In this document: one piece after another, positions 41,976 through 50,676 of the stretch
Position numbering within the stretch: the first letter of the stretch is position 1
Layout: the number at the start of each line of letters is the position of its first letter
NCBI RefSeq assembly: GCF_015352425.1
Contig: NZ_JADKNH010000015.1
Span: 1-64,000, forward strand
Reading direction: 5' to 3'
Origin: Fusibacter ferrireducens
GTDB taxonomy: Bacteria > Bacillota > Clostridia > Peptostreptococcales > Acidaminobacteraceae
DNA: 64,000 nucleotides
Made by a program: the position numbers and the translations under genes
The notes under the pieces: generated by a model
Databases searched by the model: none
Told to the model about the DNA's origin: nothing
Seen by the model: the letters and a program-made list of their open reading frames with translations, nothing else

Positions 41976-44141
41976 ATGAACTTTAAAAAGAAAATATACC
42001 TTATCTTATTTGTGATAAGTTTGATAGCGACAGGCACGATGTTGTGGAGTCGCATAAATGTTGAAAATCAAGCTAAAACGGTGGATATAGTAGCGGATTA
42101 CTATGAATTTTCCCTCTTTGCTGATCAACTGGGCATAACGGATAAAGAGATGTTTAAAACGCTTTTTGAGGCGGGCATTTCCAGTGTTGCCCTTAGTGAA
42201 GATTCGCTCTATAGTCTAGTTAATGAGCAAAAACCGATAGAATACGACCTGCTTTCAAATGTGAAGAAGGACCTAGAGTGGCAAAATTTTTATGGCGATC
42301 GAGCAAATGCATTTCTTGAATCTGACGAAAACAAATATGATGTGATTGTAAGAACTTATGATCAAGCACTCTTTGAACGCTTGTCCAAGGCCATAGAAGC
42401 ACGCTACGATGTTGGCTTTTACGAATTTTTTGATGAAGATGTCAACACGATTGTTTTAAAAGGCACAATAGATGATTTATACTATACGGAAGATAGCAGG
42501 TACAAGGACATCTTTGCAAGAGGTATAAAATTGCCAAGGGTGGTTATATCTTCAGCGCTTGAAGACATTGGATTGGGTTATGATCCCGAGAAGATTGAAA
42601 ATATAAAATCGAGTGGTTTACCCATTAATCTAAGACCGACGAATTTTGGCAGAGCTAATACTCATATTGCTAAAGCTTATTTTGATGATGTTAAAAAATA
42701 CGACGAAGAACCTATGGAAATCATTTTTGGCGGTAGATCCATCTTAGGTTATGAACAAGAGGTCAGAAATTACGATCCACTTCTATACAAGACACTTGTT
42801 TCTAAAAATATACCGATTGCACTGATTGAATCCTCACTTCAAAGAGGTCATTCTGAACAAGATGGCTTGACACAACTGGCGCAAGATCTGAATTATAATG
42901 TCGTGCGTGTTTTTCCAGTGATTGAATACATCCAACAACGCTATAATTATCTAGATTATTATACGGGGTCAATAGAGATTCAAAATACGCTCTATAGGGC
43001 CATTACAGAACGCAATATTCGCGCGATTTACTTTAGACCTTATAAAGATACGAATTTCACTTATTACGAAGTGTTGGAGGATTATAAACCGATGCTCTCG
43101 CAATTGGAAGCACGTCTTGCACCTCATGGCATATCTCTTGGGAGGCCAAGCGTCATGCCATACCATTCTCTATCTCCTTTTTTATTGATGTTATCTGCTT
43201 TTGGTCTTTTAATTCTCGGATTGATCGCCCTTAAACTGATCTTTGATATCAATGAGAAATTTGAATGGATTTTGTTTATCCTAGGCATGTTGTTTATTCC
43301 TGTGAGTGTTTTTGTCGTTCCAAATCTCAGTGTGGAACTCTATGCATTTGCAGCAGCGAATATCTATCCAACTATTGCGATTATCTTTTTTATCGAATAT
43401 ATAAAGGACATTTTGCTCAGTACGAAAGTTTATACCCTCAAGGGTATTATTGTAAAAGCAAGTATTGGTTTAACGGCGATTGTAACGTTGTGCTTAATCG
43501 GTGGTCTCACAGTGGGTGCAATTATGTCTAGATCGGACTATTTGGTGGAAATGAGTTTCTACAGAGGTGTCAAAGCAAGTTTACTTTTGCCGATGTTATT
43601 ATTTGTAGTGATTTACATCATTAAATTGGGTTATAGACGCAATATTCACGATTTAGATGAAGACACTTTTTTTATAGAAGATCTCAAAGGCTTTCTATAT
43701 GAAAATGTAAAAGTCTACTATCTTGCAATTGCAGCACTGCTTGCGATTATTGTCTATATCTATATTGCAAGATCTGGACATGAAACCAATGTGGAAGCGT
43801 TAAATATTGAAATTATTTTTAGGAATTTTTTAGAGAATGTCTTATTGGCAAGACCGCGAACAAAAGAAATATTGATGGCTTTTCCTGCGTTTACAGCAAC
43901 CGTATATTTGGCTTGCCGAGGCTATCAGCGCATCTTATTTCCTTTTGCTTTAACTTCAATGATTGGTTTCACTTCAGTGGTAAATACTTTTTGTCATTCG
44001 AGAGCACCAATCTATTTATCAACAGCAAGAGAATTGATCTCCTTAGCTATGGGAATAGTCATTGGCGTCATTGTACTTGTTGTGTTGGAAATTATTAATC
44101 GCATCTATGTTGCGTACTTTGGGAGCAAAAAATATGAATAA
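41976..44141 (+). CDS. DUF5693 family multi-spanning membrane protein
   Basis: A 721-residue protein with one N-terminal membrane segment, a large extracytoplasmic domain (about 30-395) and about eight C-terminal membrane segments (about 405-715). The family typically sits before csaB in Clostridia and is thought to act in cell-surface polymer assembly, but its reaction is unknown. It overlaps csaB by 8 bases. Ribosome binding site GGAGG. Confidence 0.75.
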   Translation: MNFKKKIYLILFVISLIATGTMLWSRINVENQAKTVDIVADYYEFSLFADQLGITDKEMFKTLFEAGISSVALSEDSLYSLVNEQKPIEYDLLSNVKKDLEWQNFYGDRANAFLESDENKYDVIVRTYDQALFERLSKAIEARYDVGFYEFFDEDVNTIVLKGTIDDLYYTEDSRYKDIFARGIKLPRVVISSALEDIGLGYDPEKIENIKSSGLPINLRPTNFGRANTHIAKAYFDDVKKYDEEPMEIIFGGRSILGYEQEVRNYDPLLYKTLVSKNIPIALIESSLQRGHSEQDGLTQLAQDLNYNVVRVFPVIEYIQQRYNYLDYYTGSIEIQNTLYRAITERNIRAIYFRPYKDTNFTYYEVLEDYKPMLSQLEARLAPHGISLGRPSVMPYHSLSPFLLMLSAFGLLILGLIALKLIFDINEKFEWILFILGMLFIPVSVFVVPNLSVELYAFAAANIYPTIAIIFFIEYIKDILLSTKVYTLKGIIVKASIGLTAIVTLCLIGGLTVGAIMSRSDYLVEMSFYRGVKASLLLPMLLFVVIYIIKLGYRRNIHDLDEDTFFIEDLKGFLYENVKVYYLAIAALLAIIVYIYIARSGHETNVEALNIEIIFRNFLENVLLARPRTKEILMAFPAFTATVYLACRGYQRILFPFALTSMIGFTSVVNTFCHSRAPIYLSTARELISLAMGIVIGVIVLVVLEIINRIYVAYFGSKKYE

Positions 44142-45219
44142 AGTCGTGATCTCAGGCTTTTATGGATTTCACAATATTGGTGATGAAGCCATTTTGTTAA
44201 CTTTGACTAAAAAATTGAAAGACATAAATGCCAATGTTCAAATCACTGTATTATCCAACAATCCTGAAGAAACTATGCAGAAGTTTGATGTTAAGGCTAT
44301 TAATAGAAGCGATGCTTTAAAAGTTGCAAGAGTGATCATGGGATGTGATGTGCTTTTAAGTGGCGGTGGAAGTCTTTTGCAAGATGTAACCAGTGCTAGG
44401 AGCATACACTATTATCTGAGCATTATCAGAATGGGATTGTTCTTCAAGAAGAAAGTTTTTCTCATAAGTCACGGTGTGGGCCCGTTGATTAGAGCATCCA
44501 ATAAGAGGCGCGTAAAGCGTGTGCTCAATAAAGTGCAATGTATTACAGTTAGAGATGTTAAATCATATGAATTATTAATGTCAATAGGGGTAAAACCTGA
44601 AAAAGCGAAGGTGACAACAGATCCTGTGATGGGCCTAGAATGTCAACCGCTTGATGCAGGTGAACGCATTATAGAAAAACTCAATTTAAAAGATCCGAAA
44701 CGGAAAAAGTTGGCGATTGCCATTAGACAGAAGGATTTCAGAGATGATGCACATAGAGACTTACTCGTTCAAATGGCAAATCGACTTGCCAAGAGATATA
44801 ATGTCATCTTCGTACCCTTCTATTACAAGAATGATACAAAGATATTTCAGGATATCCATGATAAAACGGATGAACATGTGTATTTTATCATTGATAAATA
44901 CAATTCTTTAACTTTTATGAGCCTCATTCAAAATATGGATATCTTAGTGGGTTCAAGGTTGCATTCACTTATATTTTCGCTAGTTGCAGAAGTGCCTTTC
45001 GTGGGAATCAGTTATGATCCTAAAATTGAAAACTTCCTTGAAACCATTCAAATGGCACCCGTATGCAGTATACACGATTTTAGACCTGATGCCATAGAAG
45101 CAGAAATCAGCAGATACGAACAAAATTATGATATGGTCAAAGCGCAAATTATACACTCGAAGGCCGATTTGATAGAGTTGCTTAAAGTAAATGATGAAAT
45201 ATTAGAGACATTAATATAG
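44134..45219 (+). CDS. csaB: Polysaccharide pyruvyl transferase CsaB
   Basis: Transfers pyruvate from phosphoenolpyruvate onto the secondary cell-wall polysaccharide, creating the ketal recognised by S-layer-homology domains. The 361-residue protein begins ISGFYGFHNIGDEAILL and has LSGGGSLLQDVTS (about residue 75) and GSRLHSLIFSLVAEVPFVGI (about 275), all family landmarks. Start ATG 44134 lies within the DUF5693 end, preceded by GGGAG. The stop codon is immediately followed by the structured repeat region. Confidence 0.92.
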   Translation: MNKVVISGFYGFHNIGDEAILLTLTKKLKDINANVQITVLSNNPEETMQKFDVKAINRSDALKVARVIMGCDVLLSGGGSLLQDVTSARSIHYYLSIIRMGLFFKKKVFLISHGVGPLIRASNKRRVKRVLNKVQCITVRDVKSYELLMSIGVKPEKAKVTTDPVMGLECQPLDAGERIIEKLNLKDPKRKKLAIAIRQKDFRDDAHRDLLVQMANRLAKRYNVIFVPFYYKNDTKIFQDIHDKTDEHVYFIIDKYNSLTFMSLIQNMDILVGSRLHSLIFSLVAEVPFVGISYDPKIENFLETIQMAPVCSIHDFRPDAIEAEISRYEQNYDMVKAQIIHSKADLIELLKVNDEILETLI

Positions 45220-45220
45220 C

Positions 45221-45323
45221 CCTTGAGGAGGTGAACTCCCACTTCTTAAAGTGGGGGTTCACATTCCTAATTCAATGGGAGTTTAAACTCCCATTGAATG
45301 CAATCCGATAGGATTGCTCAAGG
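45221..45323 (+). ncRNA. Multi-branched hairpin element (three hairpins in a closing stem)
   Basis: CCTTGA (45221-45226) pairs with TCAAGG (45318-45323) and encloses three hairpins. Hairpin 1 (45231-45262) has GTGAAC-t-CCCACTT / AAGTGGG-g-GTTCAC, 14 pairs with one T-G wobble, and a CTTA loop. Hairpin 2 is a perfect 30-bp palindrome (45270-45299). Hairpin 3 (45300-45317) is GCAATCC-GATA-GGATTGC. The first resembles the subterminal hairpins of IS200/IS605-type elements, but no transposase or TnpB frame is present. Whether it is transcribed as a discrete RNA is unknown. Confidence 0.6.
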
Positions 45324-45688
45324 GTTACGAAGGTAGCGAAGCGGACTGAGTATGAATCCTCAAAACAGTAATTTTTTCTTGAGGAGTAGGGTTACGAAGG
45401 TAGCGAAGCGGACTGAGTATGAATCCTCAAAACAGTAATTTTTTCTTGAGGAGTAGGGTTACGAAGGTAGCGAAGCGGACTGAGTATGAATCCTCAAAGC
45501 AGTAATTTTTTCTTGAGGAGTAAGGTTACGAAGGTAGCGAAGCGGACTGAGCATGAATCCTCAAAGCAGTAATTTTTTCTTGAGGAGTAAGGTTACGAAG
45601 GTAGCGAAGCGGACTGAGTATGAATCCTCAAAACAGTAATTTTTTCTTGAGGAGTAAGGTTACGAAGGTAGCGAAGCGGACTGAGTAT
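45323..45688 (+). repeat. Tandem array of a 67-bp unit, five full copies plus a 31-bp partial
   Basis: Units start at 45323, 45390, 45457, 45524 and 45591, with a partial at 45658-45688. Units 1 and 2 are identical; the others differ only at unit positions 29 (T/C), 43 (A/G) and 67 (G/A). Each unit starts GGTTACGAAGGTAGCGAAGC and contains the dyad TCCTCAA...TTGAGGA (7-bp stem, 15-base loop with a T6 run). The same dyad can alternatively pair across a unit border and enclose the GGTTACG core. Confidence 0.97.
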
Positions 45689-45708
45689 TCGCTTTGATTG
45701 GGGGATTA

Positions 45709-46458
45709 ATGGAAATTTTTAAAGGTACAAACTATGTGAAAATATTCGGTGTCAAGATTGATAAAGTCACCATGGAAGACGCTAACAAGCGCTTGGTGAG
45801 TTATATGCAAGGGGAAGATCTCAAGATGGTTTTTACACCGAATCCAGAATTTATAATGAAGGCACAGGAAGATGCTGATTTTAAAGCAATTCTATGTCAA
45901 GGCGATTTAGTTGTTCCCGACGGTATTGGCATCATTAAAGCTTCTAAAATTCATCATCTAGATTTGCCTGAACGCGTTCCAGGAATTGAGTTGATGGAAA
46001 AAGCACTGGAATACTGCAATCGTTCGAAAAAAAGTCTCTTTTTGTTTGGTGGCAAGCCAGGTGTTCCAGAGGCCGCTGCCAAAAAAATACTTGAGAAATA
46101 TCCCAATTTGGTCATCAAAGGCACCCAGGATGGTTACTTTGAAGAAAAGGATGAATTGCGTATTTTGGATAAGATCAATGAGGCCAAACCAGATATTTTA
46201 TTTGTAGGCTTGGGTGCGCCAAAACAGGAAAAATGGATATATAAGCATCGAAAGATCATCAACTCAAAAGTAGCTATGGGGGTTGGTGGTGCAATAGATG
46301 TCTGGGCAGGGACTTCCAAGCGAGCACCTAAAATATTCATCAAACTGGGCATGGAATGGTTATATCGATTGCTAAAACAGCCAACACGTATTGGTAGGAT
46401 GATGATCTTACCTCAATTTATGATTAAAGTTATTTTTTCTAAAACTATAGATGGTTAG
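45709..46458 (+). CDS. tagA: WecG/TagA/CpsF family glycosyltransferase
   Basis: A GT26 enzyme that adds N-acetylmannosamine (or a related sugar) to a lipid-linked GlcNAc early in wall-polymer synthesis; 249 residues. Motifs: TPNPEFIMKAQ, VVPDGIGIIKAS, RVPGIELM, FLFGGKPGV, VGLGAPKQEKWI and GVGGAIDVWAG. The start is ATG 45709 behind GGGGG; an upstream TTG (45694) overlaps that site. It follows csaB across the repeat array and probably belongs to the same polymer pathway. The donor and acceptor are inferred from the family. Confidence 0.92.
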   Translation: MEIFKGTNYVKIFGVKIDKVTMEDANKRLVSYMQGEDLKMVFTPNPEFIMKAQEDADFKAILCQGDLVVPDGIGIIKASKIHHLDLPERVPGIELMEKALEYCNRSKKSLFLFGGKPGVPEAAAKKILEKYPNLVIKGTQDGYFEEKDELRILDKINEAKPDILFVGLGAPKQEKWIYKHRKIINSKVAMGVGGAIDVWAGTSKRAPKIFIKLGMEWLYRLLKQPTRIGRMMILPQFMIKVIFSKTIDG

Positions 46459-46566
46459 AGTGTCAAAAGTCCAAAGTTGGGCAATGCTCTACCGTATGAT
46501 GCGTTTACGGTAAGTAAGCGATACAGCATATGGTAGAGTGCTCGTGTGAAACTGGATTTTGACATT
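46459..46566. repeat. Long imperfect hairpin between tagA and the S1 gene
   Basis: The outer arms TGTCAAAA-g-TCCA (46461-46473) and TGGA-TTTTGACA (46553-46564) enclose TGCTCTACCGTATG / CATATGGTAGAGTGC (46485-46498 and 46527-46541). These enclose a third pairing, CGTTTAC/GTAAGCG. The whole 105-base stretch can fold as one stem. There is no T tract, so it is not a standard terminator; it may be a leader structure or a small inverted-repeat element. Confidence 0.6.
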
Positions 46567-46610
46567 CTGACTATGATCACTAAAACAATATCAATTTTGG
46601 AGGGATGAAC

Positions 46611-47759
46611 ATGAGTGATTCAATGTCAATGGCAGATTTAATGGCACAGTACGAAACAAACAACGACTTGCGAAAAGGAGACGTTCTCGAAGGGACGATA
46701 CTCTCTGTAAATGCAGAAGAGGTTATTGTGAACATCAATTACAGTTCAGACGGCGTACTTCCTAAAGAAGAAATTACAGGTGGGTCGACGGATGGTTTTG
46801 AAGTCGATCAAAAAATTTCTGTATTTGTCTTAAAATCAGATAACGGTGATGGCAATGTGCTCCTATCTCAAAAAAAGGCAGATCAAATATTGGTATGGGA
46901 TGAGTTTGAAAAATTATTCAACAACAAGCGTACTTTTAAAGTTAAAGTAAAAGAAGTTGTTTCAGGGGGATTAGTTGCAGATTATAAAGGGGCTAGAGTG
47001 TTTATTCCTGCCTCACAAGTGGCGCTGTCCTATGTGGACGATCTCAAACCATATCTACATCAAACGCTTGAAGTGGCACTTATTGATTACAAAAAAGAGG
47101 ATCAAAAAGTGGTCGCTTCTCGAAAAGTGATTGAGCAGGAGGCACAAGAGCGTACAAAAGCAGATCGATTATCTAGAATATCGGTGGATGATCGCATTAG
47201 CGGTAAAATAGTCAGAGTGGCAAATTATGGTGCTTTCGTCGATTTAGGTGGTGTGGATGGTTTAATTCACATTTCGCAGATGTCCAATAAACGCATTAAA
47301 CATCCAAGTGAAGTTGTTGCAGAAGGGGATCTTGTGGATGTTATCGTGCTTGAAGTCAATAGAGAAAAAGAGCGTATCAGTCTTAAACTGGCGGACATTA
47401 AAGAAAGTCCTTGGGAGACCGTTGACCTGCACTATCAAGTGGATGATATCGTCACAGGGCAGGTCACTAGAATTATGAATTTTGGCGCTTTTGTTGAGAT
47501 TGAAGATGGTTTAGAAGGCCTTATTCATATTTCTGAGCTTTCGGAACAGCATGTCTCTAAGGTACAGGAAGTGGTCAATGTTGGCGATACAATAGATGTG
47601 ATGATCCTTCAGATTGACAGTGAAAATCAAAAGATGGCTCTAAGTCTGAAAGCGGCTAAAGAAGCTGAACTCTTAGACTTTGAACCTTATGAAGAGGAAG
47701 AACAAAGCACGACCTTAAGCGATCTCTTTGGAGATAAACTTAAAAACTTAAAGTTTTAA
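46611..47759 (+). CDS. rpsA: S1 RNA-binding domain protein (ribosomal protein S1-like)
   Basis: A 382-residue protein with four S1 OB-fold domains (about 18-85, 103-168, 188-255 and 273-342). The last two are the most canonical, with GAFVDLGGVDGLIHISQMS and GAFVEIEDGLEGLIHISELS. It ends in an acidic tail. Firmicute S1-like proteins of this size bind mRNA and the ribosome but are shorter than proteobacterial S1 (six domains). Start ATG 46611 behind TTGGAGGG; ATG 46605 overlaps the site. Confidence 0.9.
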   Translation: MSDSMSMADLMAQYETNNDLRKGDVLEGTILSVNAEEVIVNINYSSDGVLPKEEITGGSTDGFEVDQKISVFVLKSDNGDGNVLLSQKKADQILVWDEFEKLFNNKRTFKVKVKEVVSGGLVADYKGARVFIPASQVALSYVDDLKPYLHQTLEVALIDYKKEDQKVVASRKVIEQEAQERTKADRLSRISVDDRISGKIVRVANYGAFVDLGGVDGLIHISQMSNKRIKHPSEVVAEGDLVDVIVLEVNREKERISLKLADIKESPWETVDLHYQVDDIVTGQVTRIMNFGAFVEIEDGLEGLIHISELSEQHVSKVQEVVNVGDTIDVMILQIDSENQKMALSLKAAKEAELLDFEPYEEEEQSTTLSDLFGDKLKNLKF

Positions 47760-47838
47760 ATGGGAACAATTAGAGTTTTAAATGGCATAAAAGAGCGTTA
47801 AGTGCGTGGTATTATACACTTAATAGATAGAATAAAAG

Positions 47839-47889
47839 GCGAACTTGGATTGAATGAGGCAACTTATTTCAAGCAAAGTTCGCTTTTTT
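47839..47889 (+). terminator. Terminator after the S1 gene
   Basis: GCGAACTT (47839-47846) and AAGTTCGC (47876-47883) pair perfectly, followed by six T residues. Confidence 0.75.
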
Positions 47890-48011
47890 AATGATTTTGA
47901 CATAAAAAAAAGGGTATTAAGGGTTTGTGTAGAAATATGAAAGCAGGGGTGATTGATTCAATAAATCGTTCTAATTCGAATTCAAATAAAATAGACAATA
48001 TGGAGGCGATT

Positions 48012-50513
48012 ATGGAATTTTTAAAGCTAAAACCTGAACAACTCAATAACAAATGTGAGCCCAAGAGATTCGAGTTTAAAACCACAGAAGATTTACCGCC
48101 AATCAGAGGCATTATCGGTCAGGAACGCGCAAAGAAAGCCTTGCTGTTCGGTTTGAATGTCACAAAAAAAGGCTATAATATCTATGTTTCGGGACAATGG
48201 GGCACAGGGCGCAACAGTTTTGTCAATATGCTTACTGAAGAACAAGCCATAAAACAACCAGCACCTCCCGATTGGCTTTATGTCAATAATTTTAAAGATC
48301 AGTATCATCCAATTGCGATAAAAATAGACAATGGAGAGGGTAAAAACTTTATCAAATACGTTGAACGCTCTATCCGATTTTTGAGAAAGGGCATGGAAGA
48401 AATTTTTTCCAGTAGAGATTATGAAAATGCACGCCAAAAACTTGTGGAAGAATACAACATCCATTCTGCTAACGTGATTGAAAAATTAAATACAGTGGGC
48501 GAAAAATATGGCTTCCTATTTTCTTTAAGCGAAAAAGGGATTGTAAGTATTCCTCTTAAAGAGGGCAAACCCATGAATGAAGAAGAATATAAAGCGATTA
48601 CACAAGAAGAATATGAAACCATGATGGGCAATTCTCAAAAATTGAATCTTGAAACCATTGATTTATTCAATCGTTTGCGCCTTGAAGAAGAAAATTTGAG
48701 AACAAAATTGAAGAGTTTAGATGAACAGATGGGGCGACATCTTGTAAAATTCCATTTGGATGCCATCAAGGAAAAATACAAAAACAATGATGATATTAAA
48801 AGATATTTAGAATTCTTAGAAGAGGACATCATTGAAAATCTAGATGCGTTTAAACAGGAAGAACAGGAGACTGAAGAACAAAATCCCCTTGCAATGTTTG
48901 CAGTGGGACAGCAAAATCCAGAAGCCTTTTTTGAACGCTATCGCATCAATCTCTTTGTGGACAATTCAGAAAAGAAAAGTGCACCAGTGGTGTTCGAGTC
49001 CAATCCGACGTATTTCAATCTAGCCGGTAGCATTGAGTACTTAAATGAAATGGGTGTCATGAAGACGGACTACACCATGATTAAACCCGGGGCACTTCAC
49101 AGGGCCAATGGCGGCTATCTCATTTTATTGGCGAAAGATATTTTGGCGAATCCTTATGCTTGGAAAAGTTTAAAACGATCGCTTTTAGACGAATCTGTTT
49201 CCATAGACAGCCGTATCACTTCATCTGGGGCGCTGGTATCTCATACGATTAAACCGCAACCGATCTCTATTGACGTCAAAGTTATTATCATAGGGGATTA
49301 CTATACGTATTCTCTACTCAATGCATATGATGAAGAGTTTCAAAAGCTCTTTAAAGTCATGGCGGATTTTGACGAGGATATGGAGCGCAACGATGAAAAT
49401 ATCACGAAGTTTGCTAGGTTTATATCGACAAAGTGCGAAATGGACAACCTCAATCACTTTATGCCGGATGCAGTTGCCATGCTTGTGGATCATGCCACAA
49501 GACTTGCAGACGATCAAACGAAATTGACAGCACACTTAAAGACGCTAGGGGATATCGTCATTGAGGCAGATGCATGGGCAAACTATTATAAAGAGGATCT
49601 TGTTAAAGTAGAACACGTCAAGAAAGCTCTGGATGAGAGAAAGTACAGAGCAAACAAGTATGAAGAGCAAACCATGGCACTTTTTGAAGAAGGCACATAT
49701 CTCATGGATGTGACGGGTTATAAAGTGGGAGAAATTAATGGACTTGCTGTGGTAGGCGCAGGGATGTACAGTTTTGGAAAACCTTCTAAAATAACGGTTT
49801 CAACCTACCAAGGACGCTCTGGCATCATCAATATTGAACGAGAAGCAAGAACCAGTGGTAAAATTCATGATAAAGGTGTCATGATTTTAACGGGTTATCT
49901 TGGGTCGATGTTTGCTCAGGATAGACCATTGGCACTCACTGCAAGTATCGTTTTTGAACAACTCTATTCAGGTGTGGACGGCGACAGCGCATCCAGCACA
50001 GAACTCTATGCACTGCTTTCGGATTTATCAGGTGTACCGATTAATCAATCCATTGCGGTGACGGGTTCCATCAATCAAAGAGGTATGATTCAACCTATAG
50101 GCGGTGTCAATGAGAAGATTGAAGGCTACTTTAAAGTTTGCAAAATGAAAGGGTTAAATGGTGAACAAGGGGTGATCATCCCAAGACAAAATGTTAAGAA
50201 TCTCATGTTGGACCCTGAAATCGTCACGGCAGTGAGTGAGGGCAAGTTCAGTGTATGGGCTATAAGTCATGTGGATGAAGGCATCGAAATCTTGACGGGA
50301 AAACCTGCGGGTAAACGCAATAAAAATGGTGTATTTGAAAAAGGCTCCATTCACTACTTGGTGGATAAGAGACTGAAACAGTTGGCGACGCCACCTAAAT
50401 CACAATCTAAACCAGCAGCCAAAGCACCTACTAAGGCAGCGGTTCAGCCCGAAGTTGAAAAGCGAGAACAAGAGCCGGAAACGCCACCTTTAGCGGACAA
50501 AAAAGGTCAGTAA
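48012..50513 (+). CDS. Lon-family ATP-dependent protease (LonB/LonC-like, AAA_32 type)
   Basis: An 833-residue protease. The N-terminal AAA-like domain has the GQWGTGRNSF loop, in which Lys-Ser/Thr of Walker A is replaced by Arg-Asn; this is the variant seen in AAA_32 proteins. A helical insert follows, then a C-terminal Lon protease domain (about 560-770) with the catalytic serine in GDSASSTELYALLS and lysine in GGVNEKIEG. A Pro/Ala/Glu-rich tail ends the protein. Start ATG 48012 is behind GGAGG. The weak Walker A raises the possibility of ATP-independent activity, as described for LonC-type enzymes. It is unlike classical Lon in lacking the LAN N-domain. Confidence 0.88.
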   Translation: MEFLKLKPEQLNNKCEPKRFEFKTTEDLPPIRGIIGQERAKKALLFGLNVTKKGYNIYVSGQWGTGRNSFVNMLTEEQAIKQPAPPDWLYVNNFKDQYHPIAIKIDNGEGKNFIKYVERSIRFLRKGMEEIFSSRDYENARQKLVEEYNIHSANVIEKLNTVGEKYGFLFSLSEKGIVSIPLKEGKPMNEEEYKAITQEEYETMMGNSQKLNLETIDLFNRLRLEEENLRTKLKSLDEQMGRHLVKFHLDAIKEKYKNNDDIKRYLEFLEEDIIENLDAFKQEEQETEEQNPLAMFAVGQQNPEAFFERYRINLFVDNSEKKSAPVVFESNPTYFNLAGSIEYLNEMGVMKTDYTMIKPGALHRANGGYLILLAKDILANPYAWKSLKRSLLDESVSIDSRITSSGALVSHTIKPQPISIDVKVIIIGDYYTYSLLNAYDEEFQKLFKVMADFDEDMERNDENITKFARFISTKCEMDNLNHFMPDAVAMLVDHATRLADDQTKLTAHLKTLGDIVIEADAWANYYKEDLVKVEHVKKALDERKYRANKYEEQTMALFEEGTYLMDVTGYKVGEINGLAVVGAGMYSFGKPSKITVSTYQGRSGIINIEREARTSGKIHDKGVMILTGYLGSMFAQDRPLALTASIVFEQLYSGVDGDSASSTELYALLSDLSGVPINQSIAVTGSINQRGMIQPIGGVNEKIEGYFKVCKMKGLNGEQGVIIPRQNVKNLMLDPEIVTAVSEGKFSVWAISHVDEGIEILTGKPAGKRNKNGVFEKGSIHYLVDKRLKQLATPPKSQSKPAAKAPTKAAVQPEVEKREQEPETPPLADKKGQ

Positions 50514-50544
50514 AAAAACCTTTAAAACAGAAAATGAAATTTAA

Positions 50545-50583
50545 AAGAGGCGAGATCAATAAACCCGATCTCGCCTTTTTTTT
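50545..50583 (+). terminator. Terminator after the Lon-like gene
   Basis: GGCGAGATC (50549-50557) and GATCTCGCC (50567-50575), a 9-bp GC-rich stem, then eight T residues. Confidence 0.9.
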
Positions 50584-50676
50584 GAATTATAAAAGTAGCT
50601 ATAAAAATACCTTAAACTGTTTTGTTAAATTTTTGAATGCATTTACAAGATGTTTTAGAACGCATGTATAAGTTTT

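Larger units (their letters stand above)
45220..45708. other. Non-coding region between csaB and tagA
   Basis: The 489 bases contain the three-hairpin structure and the 67-bp array described separately, followed by the tagA ribosome binding site (GGGGG at 45700-45704). All six frames are interrupted, and the unit length of 67 is not divisible by three. Confidence 0.85.

Noticed and set aside
45323-45688. CRISPR array
   Set aside because: The 67-bp units are contiguous and almost identical over their whole length, with no variable spacers and no cas genes in the window.
49314-49535. Short minus-strand frame inside the Lon-like gene
   Set aside because: Opposite-strand shadow with no recognisable domain.
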